Positions 1 through 7,909 of a DNA stretch of 31,019 nt are shown piece after piece. Within the stretch, counting starts at the first letter, position 1; each line of letters opens with the position of its first letter. Under the pieces are notes generated by a model. It worked only from the letters and a program-made list of their open reading frames with translations, searched no databases and had not been told where the DNA came from. The stretch comes from Anaerolineaceae bacterium (GTDB taxonomy: Bacteria > Chloroflexota > Anaerolineae > Anaerolineales > Anaerolineaceae), in NCBI GenBank assembly GCA_003524305.1, contig DQHW01000001.1, positions 1-31,019 on the forward strand, read 5' to 3'. Both the position numbers and the translations under genes were made by a program.

Positions 1-47
1 ACCTTCTCCTTGGCAAGGAGACATTCTACCAACTGAACCACGCCCGC
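1..47 (-). tRNA. tRNA-Gly (anticodon GCC), 5' part only
   Basis: Read on the minus strand the sequence begins GCGGGCG (acceptor arm, bases 47-41), continues through a D-arm (GGTTCAGTTGGTAGAA) and an anticodon arm whose stem TCTCC/GGAGA encloses the loop TTGCCAA. The anticodon GCC falls at bases 14-12. This matches the bacterial glycine tRNA for GGC/GGU codons. The window starts inside the gene, so the variable loop, T-arm and 3' acceptor half are missing. Confidence 0.93.
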
Positions 48-69
48 GTTGTTCTTGAATGTGAGCAAA

Positions 70-98
70 ATTTTACCCGACCTTGCGAGGTAAGTCAA
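70..98 (-). promoter_or_regulatory. Sigma-70-type promoter for tRNA-Gly
   Basis: On the minus strand TTGACT (98-93) and TAAAAT (75-70) are separated by exactly 17 bases. Transcription would start near base 63, about 15 bases before the mature tRNA 5' end at 47, which fits a short RNase P-removed leader. Confidence 0.7.
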
Positions 99-167
99 TG
101 CTTTTCGTCCACTTTTTTTGGCTTTTAAGGTATAGTTTCTTTCGACAAAAAAATACAGGTGCTGATT

Positions 168-1394
168 ATGAACCCTACTTACGAAATTGAACTGACTGCT
201 CACTCCTTTGGAGGTGACTCCATCGGCAAGCTGCCCGACGGTAAAACCATCTTCATCCCCTTTGGGATCGCAGGTGAACGGGTGGAAGTTGAAATTGTGG
301 ATAGCAAAAAGAATTTCGCGCGCGGACGCATTAAAAGCGTGTTGAGAGAATCTGACAAACGGATCAAAGCCCGCTGCCCGCATTTTATGGAGTGCGGCGG
401 CTGCCATTATCAACATCTTGCTTATGCTGATCAACTGGTCCTGAAACAAGAAATCGTAACCGATCTATTGAAACGCATCGGCAAGATCGAGAATCCGCCC
501 ATCAAACCGATTATCGGATCAACGCTGGAATGGAACTACCGAAACACCGTGCAGTTTCATCTCTCACCGACCGGCAAACCCGGCTACCAACGCGCCGGTG
601 CCAACGGCGTGGTGGAGATCCGCGAGTGCCACCTGCCGCTGCCAGAGATTAACAAAATATGGCCGCAGTTGGAACTCGAAGCGGATGCCGGCATTCAGCG
701 CGTCTCTATCCGCTGCGGCTCGGATGACGAACTGCTAGTGGGTCTTGAAAGCAACTCACCCCAGCCGCCGGAGTTTTCAGTAGACATTCCGTTGTCGGTG
801 GTCTTGCTTGGACCGGACGATGACCTGCTGCTGTCGGGTGAAGACTATTCGCTCATGGAAGTACTCGGACGAACCTTCAGGGTTTCAGCGGCTTCCTTCT
901 TTCAAGTCAACCTGCCCCAGGCTGAAGCCATGGTTAAGCATGTGCTTGAGATAATGAAGGTTGATAAAAAATCAGAGATTGTAGATGCCTATTGCGGGGC
1001 AGGTTTGTTTTCCGCTTTTCTGGCACCCAAGGTCAAAAGCCTGACGGGGATAGAACTCGCGGAATCATCCTGTAACGATTTCGCCGTCAACCTGGATGAA
1101 TACGAGAATGTCTCGTTATATATCGGCGCAGTGGAAGAGATTCTGTCTGAGCTAAAGCTTAAACCACATGCCGTGCTGCTCGATCCACCGCGCGCGGGAA
1201 TTGACCCGATTGCCATGGCAGCATTAATTGAAGCTGCACCCCGGCAGATTGTGTATGTGTCTTGCGACCCTGCCACCCTGGCAAGGGATGTGCAAAAATT
1301 GGTGGCAGCGGGTTATATATTGGAGAGCGTCACCCCGTTTGACCTCTTTCCGCAGACGTATCATGTGGAATGTATCGCCCTAATGACTAAATAA
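168..1394 (+). CDS. 23S rRNA (uracil-5-)-methyltransferase, RlmD/RumA family
   Basis: SAM-dependent RNA m5U methyltransferase. An N-terminal TRAM domain (residues ~5-60) is followed by a [4Fe-4S] cysteine set in the RlmD spacing: C70, C76, C79 and C154. The C-terminal Rossmann domain shows the SAM loop DAYCGAGLF (~273-281), DPPRAG (~339-344) and the catalytic-Cys motif YVSCDP with C366. Length 408 aa is normal for the family. I chose ATG at 168 over GTG at 159 because AGGTG at 157-161 is a usable ribosome site six bases before it. The family includes RlmC, RlmD and RlmCD, so the exact target (U1939 or U747) is not decided; the complete cysteine cluster is compatible with RlmD. It is the first gene after the divergent tRNA-Gly, and a -10-like TATAGT at 131-136 may serve it. 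Confidence 0.9.
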   Translation: MNPTYEIELTAHSFGGDSIGKLPDGKTIFIPFGIAGERVEVEIVDSKKNFARGRIKSVLRESDKRIKARCPHFMECGGCHYQHLAYADQLVLKQEIVTDLLKRIGKIENPPIKPIIGSTLEWNYRNTVQFHLSPTGKPGYQRAGANGVVEIRECHLPLPEINKIWPQLELEADAGIQRVSIRCGSDDELLVGLESNSPQPPEFSVDIPLSVVLLGPDDDLLLSGEDYSLMEVLGRTFRVSAASFFQVNLPQAEAMVKHVLEIMKVDKKSEIVDAYCGAGLFSAFLAPKVKSLTGIELAESSCNDFAVNLDEYENVSLYIGAVEEILSELKLKPHAVLLDPPRAGIDPIAMAALIEAAPRQIVYVSCDPATLARDVQKLVAAGYILESVTPFDLFPQTYHVECIALMTK

Positions 1395-1422
1395 ATATAG
1401 TGAATGTAAGGTAAACCTCAAA

Positions 1423-1710
1423 GTGAATCAAAAAACATATGAGTATGAAACAATAGTTCAGAAAGTTCCTGACATCGACGGCGCTTATGTGATATTCCCT
1501 TACGATTTAAAAAAGGAATTTGGCAAAGGCCGGATTAAGGTGAGTGCAATTTTTGATGGTGAGCCGTATGAGGGGAGCATCGTTAATATGGGTTTGAAAA
1601 ACCCTGATGGTTCGGTCTGCTATATCCTTGGACTGCGCAAGGATATCCGTGCCAAAATCGGCAAACAATCAGGCGAGACTGTAAAAGTATTCATAAAAGT
1701 ACGTGAGTGA
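1423..1710 (+). CDS. DUF1905 family protein
   Basis: Small 95-residue protein beginning with GTG. It has the look of the DUF1905 beta-barrel family: an early F/Y-rich strand (YEYETIVQKV), the IDGAYVIFPYDLKKEFGKGRIKV segment in pieces around residues 18-42, and a closing stretch around GLRKDIRAKIGKQSGETVKV (~70-90). The family is typically found alone or fused to a YdeI-like region; its biochemical role is not established. It lies 28 bases after the methyltransferase and 54 bases before the EamA gene, all on the same strand. No strong ribosome site is visible before the GTG, so co-translation or a slightly different start is possible. Confidence 0.8.
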   Translation: MNQKTYEYETIVQKVPDIDGAYVIFPYDLKKEFGKGRIKVSAIFDGEPYEGSIVNMGLKNPDGSVCYILGLRKDIRAKIGKQSGETVKVFIKVRE

Positions 1711-1764
1711 TATGGAAGAAGTCAGCACTCGCGTGAATCATAACAACTGCATGGAAGAACCTGA

Positions 1765-2661
1765 ATGAATTTATCAAATCAATATCGATCACGAATCTAT
1801 GCCATCGGAACCATCCTGCTCTGGTCATCCGCTTTTGTTTTCACAAAAATAGCGCTTGAGTATTTCTCTCCCTCGTCCATCGGAGTACTCAGATATATTT
1901 GTGCATCGCTATTTTTCATCATTCTTGTGATTAATAAACGAATTGGGTTACCCACTCTAAAGGATATCCCATTTATCCTCGTTTCCGGCGCCATGGGGTT
2001 TACGCTGTATATGACCTTTTTTAATATTGGATCGGGCACTTTATCCCCGGCGACGGCCAGCATCATTATCGCTACTGCGCCCATAATCACGGCTGTATTT
2101 TCAACCCTCTTTTTTAAGGAAAAAATAGTAACCCTTGGCTGGGTTGCAATAGCCATCGAATTCTGTGGAATTTTAGTCTTAACGCTTTGGGATGGTGTTT
2201 TCACCATCAATATTGGTATTCTTTGGTTGCTGGGATCTGCGATTTGCATCAGCGCATATAATCTCATGCAAAGACATCTTAACAAAAAATACAGCGCACT
2301 TCAGGCAACCTCCTACAGCATCTTTGCAGGGACATTATTACTGCTTATTAATCTGCCGCATGCTGCAATACAAATGGCAGCCGCTCCGCTTCGACAATGG
2401 CTGGTCATCCTCTTTTTGGGGGTCTTCCCCGGCGGTATCGCCTATTTGTGGTGGAGCAATGCGCTTTCCACCGCTGAAAAAACCAGCGATGTCACCAATT
2501 TCATGTTTGTCACCCCGTTTCTGGCGACGTTGTTGGGATTCTTGCTCATCGGTGAAATTCCTTCTCTTTCAACAATTGTGGGCGGTGTCATAATTTTGGC
2601 CGGGTTATTCCTGTTCCAAAGAGTGAAATCTGACAGCGGAACAAAAATAGAAAGTGCCTAA
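1765..2661 (+). CDS. EamA/DMT-superfamily transporter
   Basis: Integral membrane protein of 298 aa with ten hydrophobic segments, arranged as two tandem EamA repeats of about 140 residues each (first ~10-145, second ~150-290). Typical landmarks are the opening W-SSAFVFTKIAL segment, PATASIIIATAPIITAVFS at the end of repeat one, and the GGVIILAGLFLF closing helix in repeat two. Family members export metabolites such as amino acids or nucleosides; the substrate cannot be read from sequence. GGAAG about ten bases before ATG 1765 acts as ribosome site. The gene converges on the TetR regulator gene; its stop codon overlaps the A-run that serves the opposing terminator. Confidence 0.9.
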   Translation: MNLSNQYRSRIYAIGTILLWSSAFVFTKIALEYFSPSSIGVLRYICASLFFIILVINKRIGLPTLKDIPFILVSGAMGFTLYMTFFNIGSGTLSPATASIIIATAPIITAVFSTLFFKEKIVTLGWVAIAIEFCGILVLTLWDGVFTINIGILWLLGSAICISAYNLMQRHLNKKYSALQATSYSIFAGTLLLLINLPHAAIQMAAAPLRQWLVILFLGVFPGGIAYLWWSNALSTAEKTSDVTNFMFVTPFLATLLGFLLIGEIPSLSTIVGGVIILAGLFLFQRVKSDSGTKIESA

Positions 2662-2688
2662 AAAATCAAGCATGGTTTGGAAGCTTGA
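2660..2688 (-). terminator. Rho-independent terminator for the TetR gene
   Basis: On the minus strand TCAAGC (88-83 of the 2600s) pairs with GCTTGA across an 11-base loop and is followed by six T (plus-strand A run 2660-2665). The T run overlaps the stop codon of the convergent EamA gene. Confidence 0.6.
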
Positions 2689-2715
2689 ACTTATTGCCCT
2701 TTCATATTCCAATAA

Positions 2716-3339
2716 TTATTTATCAACTCCATAGCGGCTGATAAACGTGGTAATAAGCTCAGTCAGTACTGGTTCCTTGAATTTCAGACTCGCACCATCC
2801 GTGAACAAAGCGGCATAGGTCAGGCAGCCCTCCACCAGACCGTAGAATATTTGGGCAGCGAGCTGAGCAGACTGAAAATTCAGCTTGCCATCTTCTTGTG
2901 CCGAATTAAGCCATTTGATGAAACTCTCATGCGGCGGTTTGGCTCCGCTGCGGATTTTCTTCCCAAATTCAATATCCATCACGAAGACTGAAGTTAAAAA
3001 TTTTGAAAGTCCCCTGCGAGTGGGATCGTCTATCAGGTAGAGTTCTGCCTCGGCAAATTCCCTAAGCTGCTCTTCAAGGGAGCGTGAGCCTGAGTACTCA
3101 ATCGGCTTTTGCTGGTCGCGCTGTTTGAGAAAATCATTCACTACTGCCTGAAAGAGACTTTCCTTGCTTTGAAAATGGTTATAGACCGTGCGTTTTGAGA
3201 CGCCCGCCACTTCAGCAATCTTATCCATGCTTGAAACATCGTATCCGCTTTCAATAAACACCTTGACCGCACCCACAAGGATGGTTTGGCGTTTCTCGTG
3301 AGTATCTCTCTTTTTTCTGGTTTTCGTTTGATCGGACAT
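2716..3339 (-). CDS. TetR/AcrR-family transcriptional regulator
   Basis: 207-aa one-component repressor. An N-terminal helix-turn-helix domain occupies residues ~15-60: TILVGAVKVFIESGYDVSS, MDKIAEVAGVSKRTVYNHF and QSKESLFQAVV are the canonical TetR helices 1-4. The remaining ~140 residues form the ligand-binding/dimer domain. I start it at ATG 3339 rather than at a farther upstream in-frame codon because GGAGA lies eight bases before it and the upstream extension would run into the operator region. It is divergent from the membrane-protein gene at 3474 and the intergenic region carries two matching palindromes. This suggests that it represses itself and its neighbour. The inducing ligand is unknown. 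Confidence 0.9.
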   Translation of the reverse strand: MSDQTKTRKKRDTHEKRQTILVGAVKVFIESGYDVSSMDKIAEVAGVSKRTVYNHFQSKESLFQAVVNDFLKQRDQQKPIEYSGSRSLEEQLREFAEAELYLIDDPTRRGLSKFLTSVFVMDIEFGKKIRSGAKPPHESFIKWLNSAQEDGKLNFQSAQLAAQIFYGLVEGCLTYAALFTDGASLKFKEPVLTELITTFISRYGVDK

Positions 3340-3361
3340 ATTGAAATCTCCATGACTTAAG

Positions 3362-3379
3362 TTACACCGAATAGTGTAA
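3362..3379. promoter_or_regulatory. Operator palindrome 1 (TetR site, proposed)
   Basis: TTACAC-N6-GTGTAA inverted repeat lying between the TetR start (3339) and the divergent promoter. It shares the half-site TACAC/GTGTA and the inner AGTGTA arm with the second palindrome centred exactly 40 bases away. Assignment to the adjacent regulator is by position. Confidence 0.65.
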
Positions 3380-3386
3380 TTTATCA

Positions 3387-3415
3387 TTGACAACAGTTAA
3401 ACTACACTGTATAGT
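3387..3415 (+). promoter_or_regulatory. Consensus sigma-70 promoter of the 3474 gene
   Basis: TTGACA at 3387-3392 and TATAGT at 3410-3415 with a 17-base spacer. The -10 box sits inside operator palindrome 2, so a bound repressor would block polymerase directly. Predicted start of transcription is near 3422, leaving a ~50-base leader before ATG 3474. Confidence 0.8.
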
Positions 3416-3419
3416 GTAA
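3402..3419. promoter_or_regulatory. Operator palindrome 2 (TetR site, proposed)
   Basis: TACACT-GTAT-AGTGTA (3403-3418, flanked by one more base each side) is a near-perfect palindrome with six-base arms. It covers the -10 box of the plus-strand promoter. It is the better symmetric copy of the motif also present at 3362-3379. Confidence 0.7.
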
Positions 3420-3473
3420 TATATAACTCAAAATAAATCAAATTCAAAACAATCATAATTCAGGAGAGAAATA

Positions 3474-4142
3474 ATGAACACAGTAAGGAACAAATTTACA
3501 CTGGCTTTAGGTATTGCGCTCTTATTACAAGCGGCCGCCCCATTTATCAGCGGGGTTTTCTTGTTTGACCCGCTGATTGACAAGACCGATATTGGCAAAA
3601 CCATGCTTAATCTGGCACAGCATCCATTCAATGCGCAGCTTTCCATCTTTCTGGATATCATCGCGGCTATGGGAGTCATCTGGCTGGGTGTGCTGTTTTT
3701 CACCTTGCTGCAAAAGATCAATCGGGTCTGGGCCATGACAGCCTTGGGATTCTATGTGCTTGAAGCAGTAATGTTCATGATCGGTAAAACCTTTGCATAT
3801 GGCCTGATCCACACCAGCGACCTTTATTTTGTCAGCAATGAAATTTCTCTTTTATCCGTTGGACAGGTTTTGCTGCAAGTTGAAAAATTCATCTCAAGCA
3901 TGGCGATGATCCCGTTTGGAATCGGCGCGTTCTTATTCTATTATTTGCTGGTCAAAAGCAAAGCACTGCCCACCTGGATATCCGTGTGGGGCTTGGCGTC
4001 GATGTTTTTGGTGCTCTTTGGGATTCCTCTTATGGCGTACGGCGTCAAAATCCCCTTTGCGATTGTGTTCCCATACGTTCCATTTGAGTTTTTCATTGGC
4101 GGATACACCCTTATAGCGGGATTGAGGGAGAAAAATATATAA
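3474..4142 (+). CDS. Membrane protein, DUF4386-like
   Basis: 222-aa polytopic membrane protein with about six hydrophobic segments (residues ~10-30, 55-82, 87-108, 118-150, 153-168, 175-215). The first segment contains a short extracytoplasmic insert FLFDPLIDKTDIGKTMLNLAQ and the topology resembles DUF4386 proteins, whose function is unknown. AGGAG lies eight bases before ATG 3474. It is divergent from, and very probably controlled by, the TetR regulator through the operator overlapping its -10 box. This arrangement is typical of a detoxification or membrane-stress gene, which is inference from context only. A clean terminator follows at 4180. Confidence 0.75.
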   Translation: MNTVRNKFTLALGIALLLQAAAPFISGVFLFDPLIDKTDIGKTMLNLAQHPFNAQLSIFLDIIAAMGVIWLGVLFFTLLQKINRVWAMTALGFYVLEAVMFMIGKTFAYGLIHTSDLYFVSNEISLLSVGQVLLQVEKFISSMAMIPFGIGAFLFYYLLVKSKALPTWISVWGLASMFLVLFGIPLMAYGVKIPFAIVFPYVPFEFFIGGYTLIAGLREKNI

Positions 4143-4179
4143 TCGGAAAAAGAAGAAAACAATAACTAATAAATTACTT

Positions 4180-4213
4180 AAAGAACTCAATGTTAATATT
4201 TGAGTTCTTTTTT
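4180..4213 (+). terminator. Rho-independent terminator
   Basis: An 11-bp perfect stem (AAAGAACTCAA at 4180-4190, its complement at 4200-4210) with a nine-base loop. The T run extends to 4213. It ends the 3474-4142 transcript. Confidence 0.8.
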
Positions 4214-4339
4214 ACTAACTTGTATTAATAAGCTCAAGAGATTTTTCCTAGCAAGCAAAAGAGAGCAGAAAAACAATAGGATTAATAGAATTTTCTACTT
4301 TTACTCTGATAGACCGAGCTCATAATGTAAAAACGTAGG

Positions 4340-5860
4340 TTAATCCAATCGATGAATTGTATAACACTCAATGTCATTTTGTTTTAAGATTTTTGCAAAA
4401 GCCTCCGCGTACGCTTTAGCTCTTTCTATCGATTGGCCTGGAGCTTTTGCCGGTATAGCAAAGCCCTTTTTATAATATTTATACCCTATATTGTTTTTCT
4501 TCAACCACTTTACAAAACCATTTCTACCGTCTGTAATAATGATATCCGCAAAACCAATTTCACCATCCATTACAGGCTCAATAAATCCATCAATATACAT
4601 AGGAGTAGGAACTATTCTTGCCGCTGCGGTCTCCCCCTCCTCTTTAGCAAATTGAAAAACGGTTTTATATATGAGATTTATATCTTTACTCTCCCTCTTA
4701 CTTACTTTCGGCGCTATGCCAGCAGTCGTAGTTTGATTGCCTTTTTCAGTAATATATATGGTAACCAAACGAATAGTTTTATGATCACTTGTAATCCAAG
4801 CAGTTCTAACAATTTTTGATTTTCCATTCATCCCAATTATTGGTATATCAAAAAAGTATTTTATTCCATATTGCGTAGCTCTAACATTTTGTATTTTTGC
4901 ATCTGGAAACCCATTAACTATTTGTGCTGCTAAAAACTTCCAATCTTGTTTTCTTATAGCAAGTAATTCCTTGAATAATTTTGCTTTATCCTTTCCCTTA
5001 GGATGTTTATCGTTTAAGGAATACTCTAAAAACTTGGATTTAGGGATATCGATTCTTGTAAAATTGAATTTTTCACTTATCTCAAAATGAAAATCCTCAT
5101 CTTGTGTTTCATTAATTAACCCTATAGCTATTCTTTGATAATGATCATCATTTTTCTTTGCTTCAAGTACTTTAACTATTTTTTTCCCTTCATCTGATAA
5201 ATCTATTGGAAATGAAATCTTGGGTTCGGTAATTTGATATTCATTCTCTGGGAGAAATGCTATCCCAATATCATGGTTTTCCCTTGCCCAATCAGGCGGA
5301 AAAACTTCATCAGAAAAGGTACCTTCATTTAAATTTAAAAATCCATCTTGTATATAACCATGAGGACATAAATAATCAATAAAAAATATTATATGCAGTG
5401 GATTGCCTAGATCAAGCTCAAAACATCCAAGATAACCCGCAACCTTTGTTAGTCCTTCATCAATTATGCTTGATGCTTTGTAAATTAGGTTGGTTAGCAT
5501 GATTCCATATATATTATGTTTCATTAAAAAATCAGCTAAATAAACTGAAATACTATTTTTCCTTTCCATTATTGAGTCTGCCAAATAGGTAGCAATAGTA
5601 ATTAAAATATCTTTTGACACAGAATAAGTGGTACTAGTGGAATTATATGGCCTTGATTTTTTGGAAACCTCGACAATTTGGTCACTAAAATTAAGCAACA
5701 ATACGTCTCCAGAATAAATACTAGAGTAAATTCCAGAATGAAGTTTTTTTCTGATTACAACATCAAATAGGCTTTTATCATAAAAGTATCCATACGAACT
5801 ATTTAGTGATTGTTCATCTGCATTAAATAAATAAACAAATGCGGGATTATTACTTTCCAT
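4340..5860 (-). CDS. Uncharacterised 506-aa protein with DUF6883-like core
   Basis: I do not recognise the whole protein. Residues ~268-370 resemble the DUF6883 domain: a start like RIDIPKSKFLEYSL, then KHPKGKDKAKLF, a DWKFLAAQIV helix, YGIKYFFDIP and VRTAWI...RLVTIYI strands. In my recollection this domain occurs in toxin or immunity contexts, which is weak support for a conflict role. Residues 1-210 and 420-506 match nothing I know; no signal peptide or membrane helix is evident. GGGAGGGG seven bases before ATG 5860 is a strong ribosome site. The gene is very AT-rich: two hand-counted 60-base lines give 16 and 19 G+C, far below its neighbours. It stands alone between a terminator and a gene-free stretch. 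Horizontal acquisition is the simplest reading. Confidence 0.7.
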   Translation of the reverse strand: MESNNPAFVYLFNADEQSLNSSYGYFYDKSLFDVVIRKKLHSGIYSSIYSGDVLLLNFSDQIVEVSKKSRPYNSTSTTYSVSKDILITIATYLADSIMERKNSISVYLADFLMKHNIYGIMLTNLIYKASSIIDEGLTKVAGYLGCFELDLGNPLHIIFFIDYLCPHGYIQDGFLNLNEGTFSDEVFPPDWARENHDIGIAFLPENEYQITEPKISFPIDLSDEGKKIVKVLEAKKNDDHYQRIAIGLINETQDEDFHFEISEKFNFTRIDIPKSKFLEYSLNDKHPKGKDKAKLFKELLAIRKQDWKFLAAQIVNGFPDAKIQNVRATQYGIKYFFDIPIIGMNGKSKIVRTAWITSDHKTIRLVTIYITEKGNQTTTAGIAPKVSKRESKDINLIYKTVFQFAKEEGETAAARIVPTPMYIDGFIEPVMDGEIGFADIIITDGRNGFVKWLKKNNIGYKYYKKGFAIPAKAPGQSIERAKAYAEAFAKILKQNDIECYTIHRLD

Positions 5861-6244
5861 TTTTCAACCCCTCCCTTAAACTTATAATATTTTATTACAA
5901 TCTGATGCTAAAATTCAATTTTTTGGATTAATTGATAAATCCCCATTCAGGAGATAAATAACATACTAATATCTTCAATAGTATTTCCGAATAAGCAGCG
6001 TCAGTTCATCATCAAAAGGCACCTCATTGTTTGCGATTTCCAAGCAAAAGCACTTGAAGAAAATGATCTCATTGAAACACAATATTGAAGGATCGCAAAA
6101 ATCAACCATAAGGTCTGGTTCTTAAATCCTTTTTAGACTGATTCTGAGCAAAAGTCCCATTATCAAGGGAGGCATTGTTATACTTGTGTGTGTATTTACC
6201 ATCTGACACCAAAAATCGTTTATGTTTATTAATGGAGTGTATTA
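5861..6244. other. Gene-free stretch between 506-aa gene and esterase
   Basis: 384 bases separating the AT-rich gene from the esterase. It contains the divergent upstream regions of the two genes and a 44-codon minus-strand ORF (see 5975-6109). Otherwise I see no RNA gene, clear promoter pair or repeat. The AT-rich composition continues to about 5990 and then rises, so a boundary of transferred DNA may lie here. Confidence 0.5.
5975..6109 (-). pseudogene. Short ORF, possible 3' remnant of a lost gene
   Basis: A 44-codon minus-strand frame begins ATG at 6109 and ends TGA at 5975. It reads like ordinary protein (FCDPSILCFNEIIFFKCF, then NNEVPFDDELTLLIRKYY), with a charged amphipathic end typical of a C-terminus. 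Only four sense codons separate the ATG from an upstream in-frame TAA, and no ribosome site precedes it. This is more like the tail of a decayed gene than an intact small gene. No family is recognised. Confidence 0.3.
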
Positions 6245-7171
6245 ATGAGTAAATACAAGATCCACGCTGACTTTGTAAAATACGAAAAAATCCAACTCCC
6301 CTTGGCTCCGTGGGTATTGCCAATTTTGAATGGTGTGATTTCAACAGGATTCAATATGGTCAAACTGACCGAAGGGGTGAAGTCGACCAAACACACCATC
6401 CCGGGTTACCAAGGCAGTTTAATCGACATTACCATTTACGAACCCAATAATATCAAAAATGACGCCCCTTGCCTGGTGTATTTACACGGCGGCGCCTTTA
6501 TCTTGAAAGCCTCGCCCTACCTAAAAACCCTGGTTTGTACCTATGTGTTAAAAACACCCTGCAAAGTTGTTTATGTCGATTATCGATTAGCTCCCAAGTA
6601 TGCCTTTCCCGTCGGGCTGGAAGATTGCTACGCCGCTTTCGAGTGGGTTCATCACAATGCAAAAGAACTTGGCATTGATAAAAACAAAATCGCCATTGGC
6701 GGCGACAGCGCCGGTGGTGCACTTGCGGCTGCGGTCAACCTGATGGCATTGGATAGAAACACCTCCACCGCGTGCTTTCAATTGCTGATTTACCCGGTCA
6801 CGGATGCCAGACAGCAAACCGAATCCATTAGAAAATATATTGACACACCCTTATGGAATTCAAGACAAACCGAGAAAATGTGGAAGTTGTATCTCAAGGA
6901 CGAAATTCCTGACAAGAAAGAATATGCATCCCCGGTTGAAGCCGAATCTTTAGAAAATATGCCTGCCGCCTATATTGAAGTGGCTGAGTTCGATTGCCTG
7001 CGGGACGAAGGGATCAATTTTGCAGAAGCGCTACAGAAAAACGGCGTTCAGGTTGAGTTAATCAAAACAACAGGCACCGTTCACGGTTTCGAAATTGCAG
7101 AAAAAAGTGAACTGGTGCATCAGATTGTTGCCAATCGGATAGAAGCCCTCAAGAAAGCATTCAATAATTAG
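6245..7171 (+). CDS. Alpha/beta hydrolase, HSL-type (family IV) esterase
   Basis: 308-aa carboxylesterase/lipase of the hormone-sensitive-lipase class. The oxyanion-hole motif HGGAF is at 81-85. The nucleophile motif GDSAGG places Ser155. The acid and base fit D250 (VAEFDCLRDEG) and H280 (GTVHGFE), giving a complete triad at family-typical spacing. No signal peptide is seen, so it acts in the cytoplasm on short-chain esters or similar substrates; the natural substrate is unknown. GGAGTG about eight bases before ATG 6245 is the ribosome site. It begins a plus-strand run but the 125-base gap after it suggests separate transcription from the nitroreductase. Confidence 0.9.
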   Translation: MSKYKIHADFVKYEKIQLPLAPWVLPILNGVISTGFNMVKLTEGVKSTKHTIPGYQGSLIDITIYEPNNIKNDAPCLVYLHGGAFILKASPYLKTLVCTYVLKTPCKVVYVDYRLAPKYAFPVGLEDCYAAFEWVHHNAKELGIDKNKIAIGGDSAGGALAAAVNLMALDRNTSTACFQLLIYPVTDARQQTESIRKYIDTPLWNSRQTEKMWKLYLKDEIPDKKEYASPVEAESLENMPAAYIEVAEFDCLRDEGINFAEALQKNGVQVELIKTTGTVHGFEIAEKSELVHQIVANRIEALKKAFNN

Positions 7172-7296
7172 ACAAATTTTGAGTTTTGATTTATCTCACT
7201 TCACCTCCTTTTCGTGTTTCACAAAAGTTATGAGATAATTTAATCATCATCTTCGCAATTGCAATTATTTAGGATTTGAATCAGGAGAATCAATAC

Positions 7297-7797
7297 ATGA
7301 ATGCCATTTTCAACCGCCGAAGCATACGGAAATACACCAAACAGGACATCTCTGAAGAGACGATTGAAACGCTTTTAAGAGCTGGCATGGCAGCACCCTC
7401 TGCCGGCAATGAGCAGCCCTGGCATTTTGTGGTAATCAAAGACAAAGATATCTTATATTCAATCCCCAAGTTTCATCCCTATTCACAAATGCTCAGGGAT
7501 GCATCCTGTGCCATCGTGGTGTGCGGCGACCCATCACTTGAAACTAACAAAGGCTTCTGGGTTCAAGATTGTTCAGCAGCCACTGAAAATATTCTGATTG
7601 AAGCGACCGACCTTGGGCTTGGTTCGGTATGGCTGGGAGTTCATCCCGATAAGGATAGAGTAAAACCAGTCCAGTCGTTGTTAGAGCTGCCTGAGAGCAT
7701 TATTCCTCTTTGCATAATCGCTTTAGGCTACCCTACAGAAAGCAAAACCCCGGTGGATCGTTTTAACAAGGCAAGAATCCATACCAACAAGTGGTAG
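7297..7797 (+). CDS. Nitroreductase-family FMN flavoprotein
   Basis: 166-aa NAD(P)H-dependent FMN oxidoreductase fold. The N-terminal FMN phosphate-binding motif NRRSIRKYT (~6-14), the APSAGNEQPWHFVVI segment (~34-48) and the C-terminal glycine-rich ALGYP region are typical of the short nitroreductases of anaerobes. I place the start at ATG 7297, with AGGAG nine bases upstream. A longer frame from TTG 7276 would place the ribosome site inside the gene. The dimeric fold of this family reduces nitro compounds, quinones or flavins; the physiological substrate is not evident. Confidence 0.9.
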   Translation: MNAIFNRRSIRKYTKQDISEETIETLLRAGMAAPSAGNEQPWHFVVIKDKDILYSIPKFHPYSQMLRDASCAIVVCGDPSLETNKGFWVQDCSAATENILIEATDLGLGSVWLGVHPDKDRVKPVQSLLELPESIIPLCIIALGYPTESKTPVDRFNKARIHTNKW

Positions 7798-7909
7798 TTT
7801 TGGAATTATTTTATATTCAGAGGAATTCAATTATTCCTTGCGAGAATCTAACTGAGAATAGTCAGCCCAATTCCGTTATTCGAAAAATTTACTTATTGGG
7901 GATTAGCAC

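Noticed and set aside
159..167. GTG start for the RlmD-like gene
   Set aside because: The only ribosome-site-like sequence (AGGTG 157-161) overlaps that codon and is well placed for ATG 168 instead.
3340..3393. Longer TetR protein starting at an upstream in-frame codon
   Set aside because: The extension would cross operator palindrome 1, and GGAGA is correctly spaced only for ATG 3339.
6102..6344. Minus-strand ORF of 80 codons overlapping the esterase start
   Set aside because: Low-complexity, no ribosome site, and it runs antisense across the well-supported start of the esterase.
7276..7296. TTG start for the nitroreductase
   Set aside because: It would put the ribosome site AGGAG inside the gene; ATG 7297 matches the family start.
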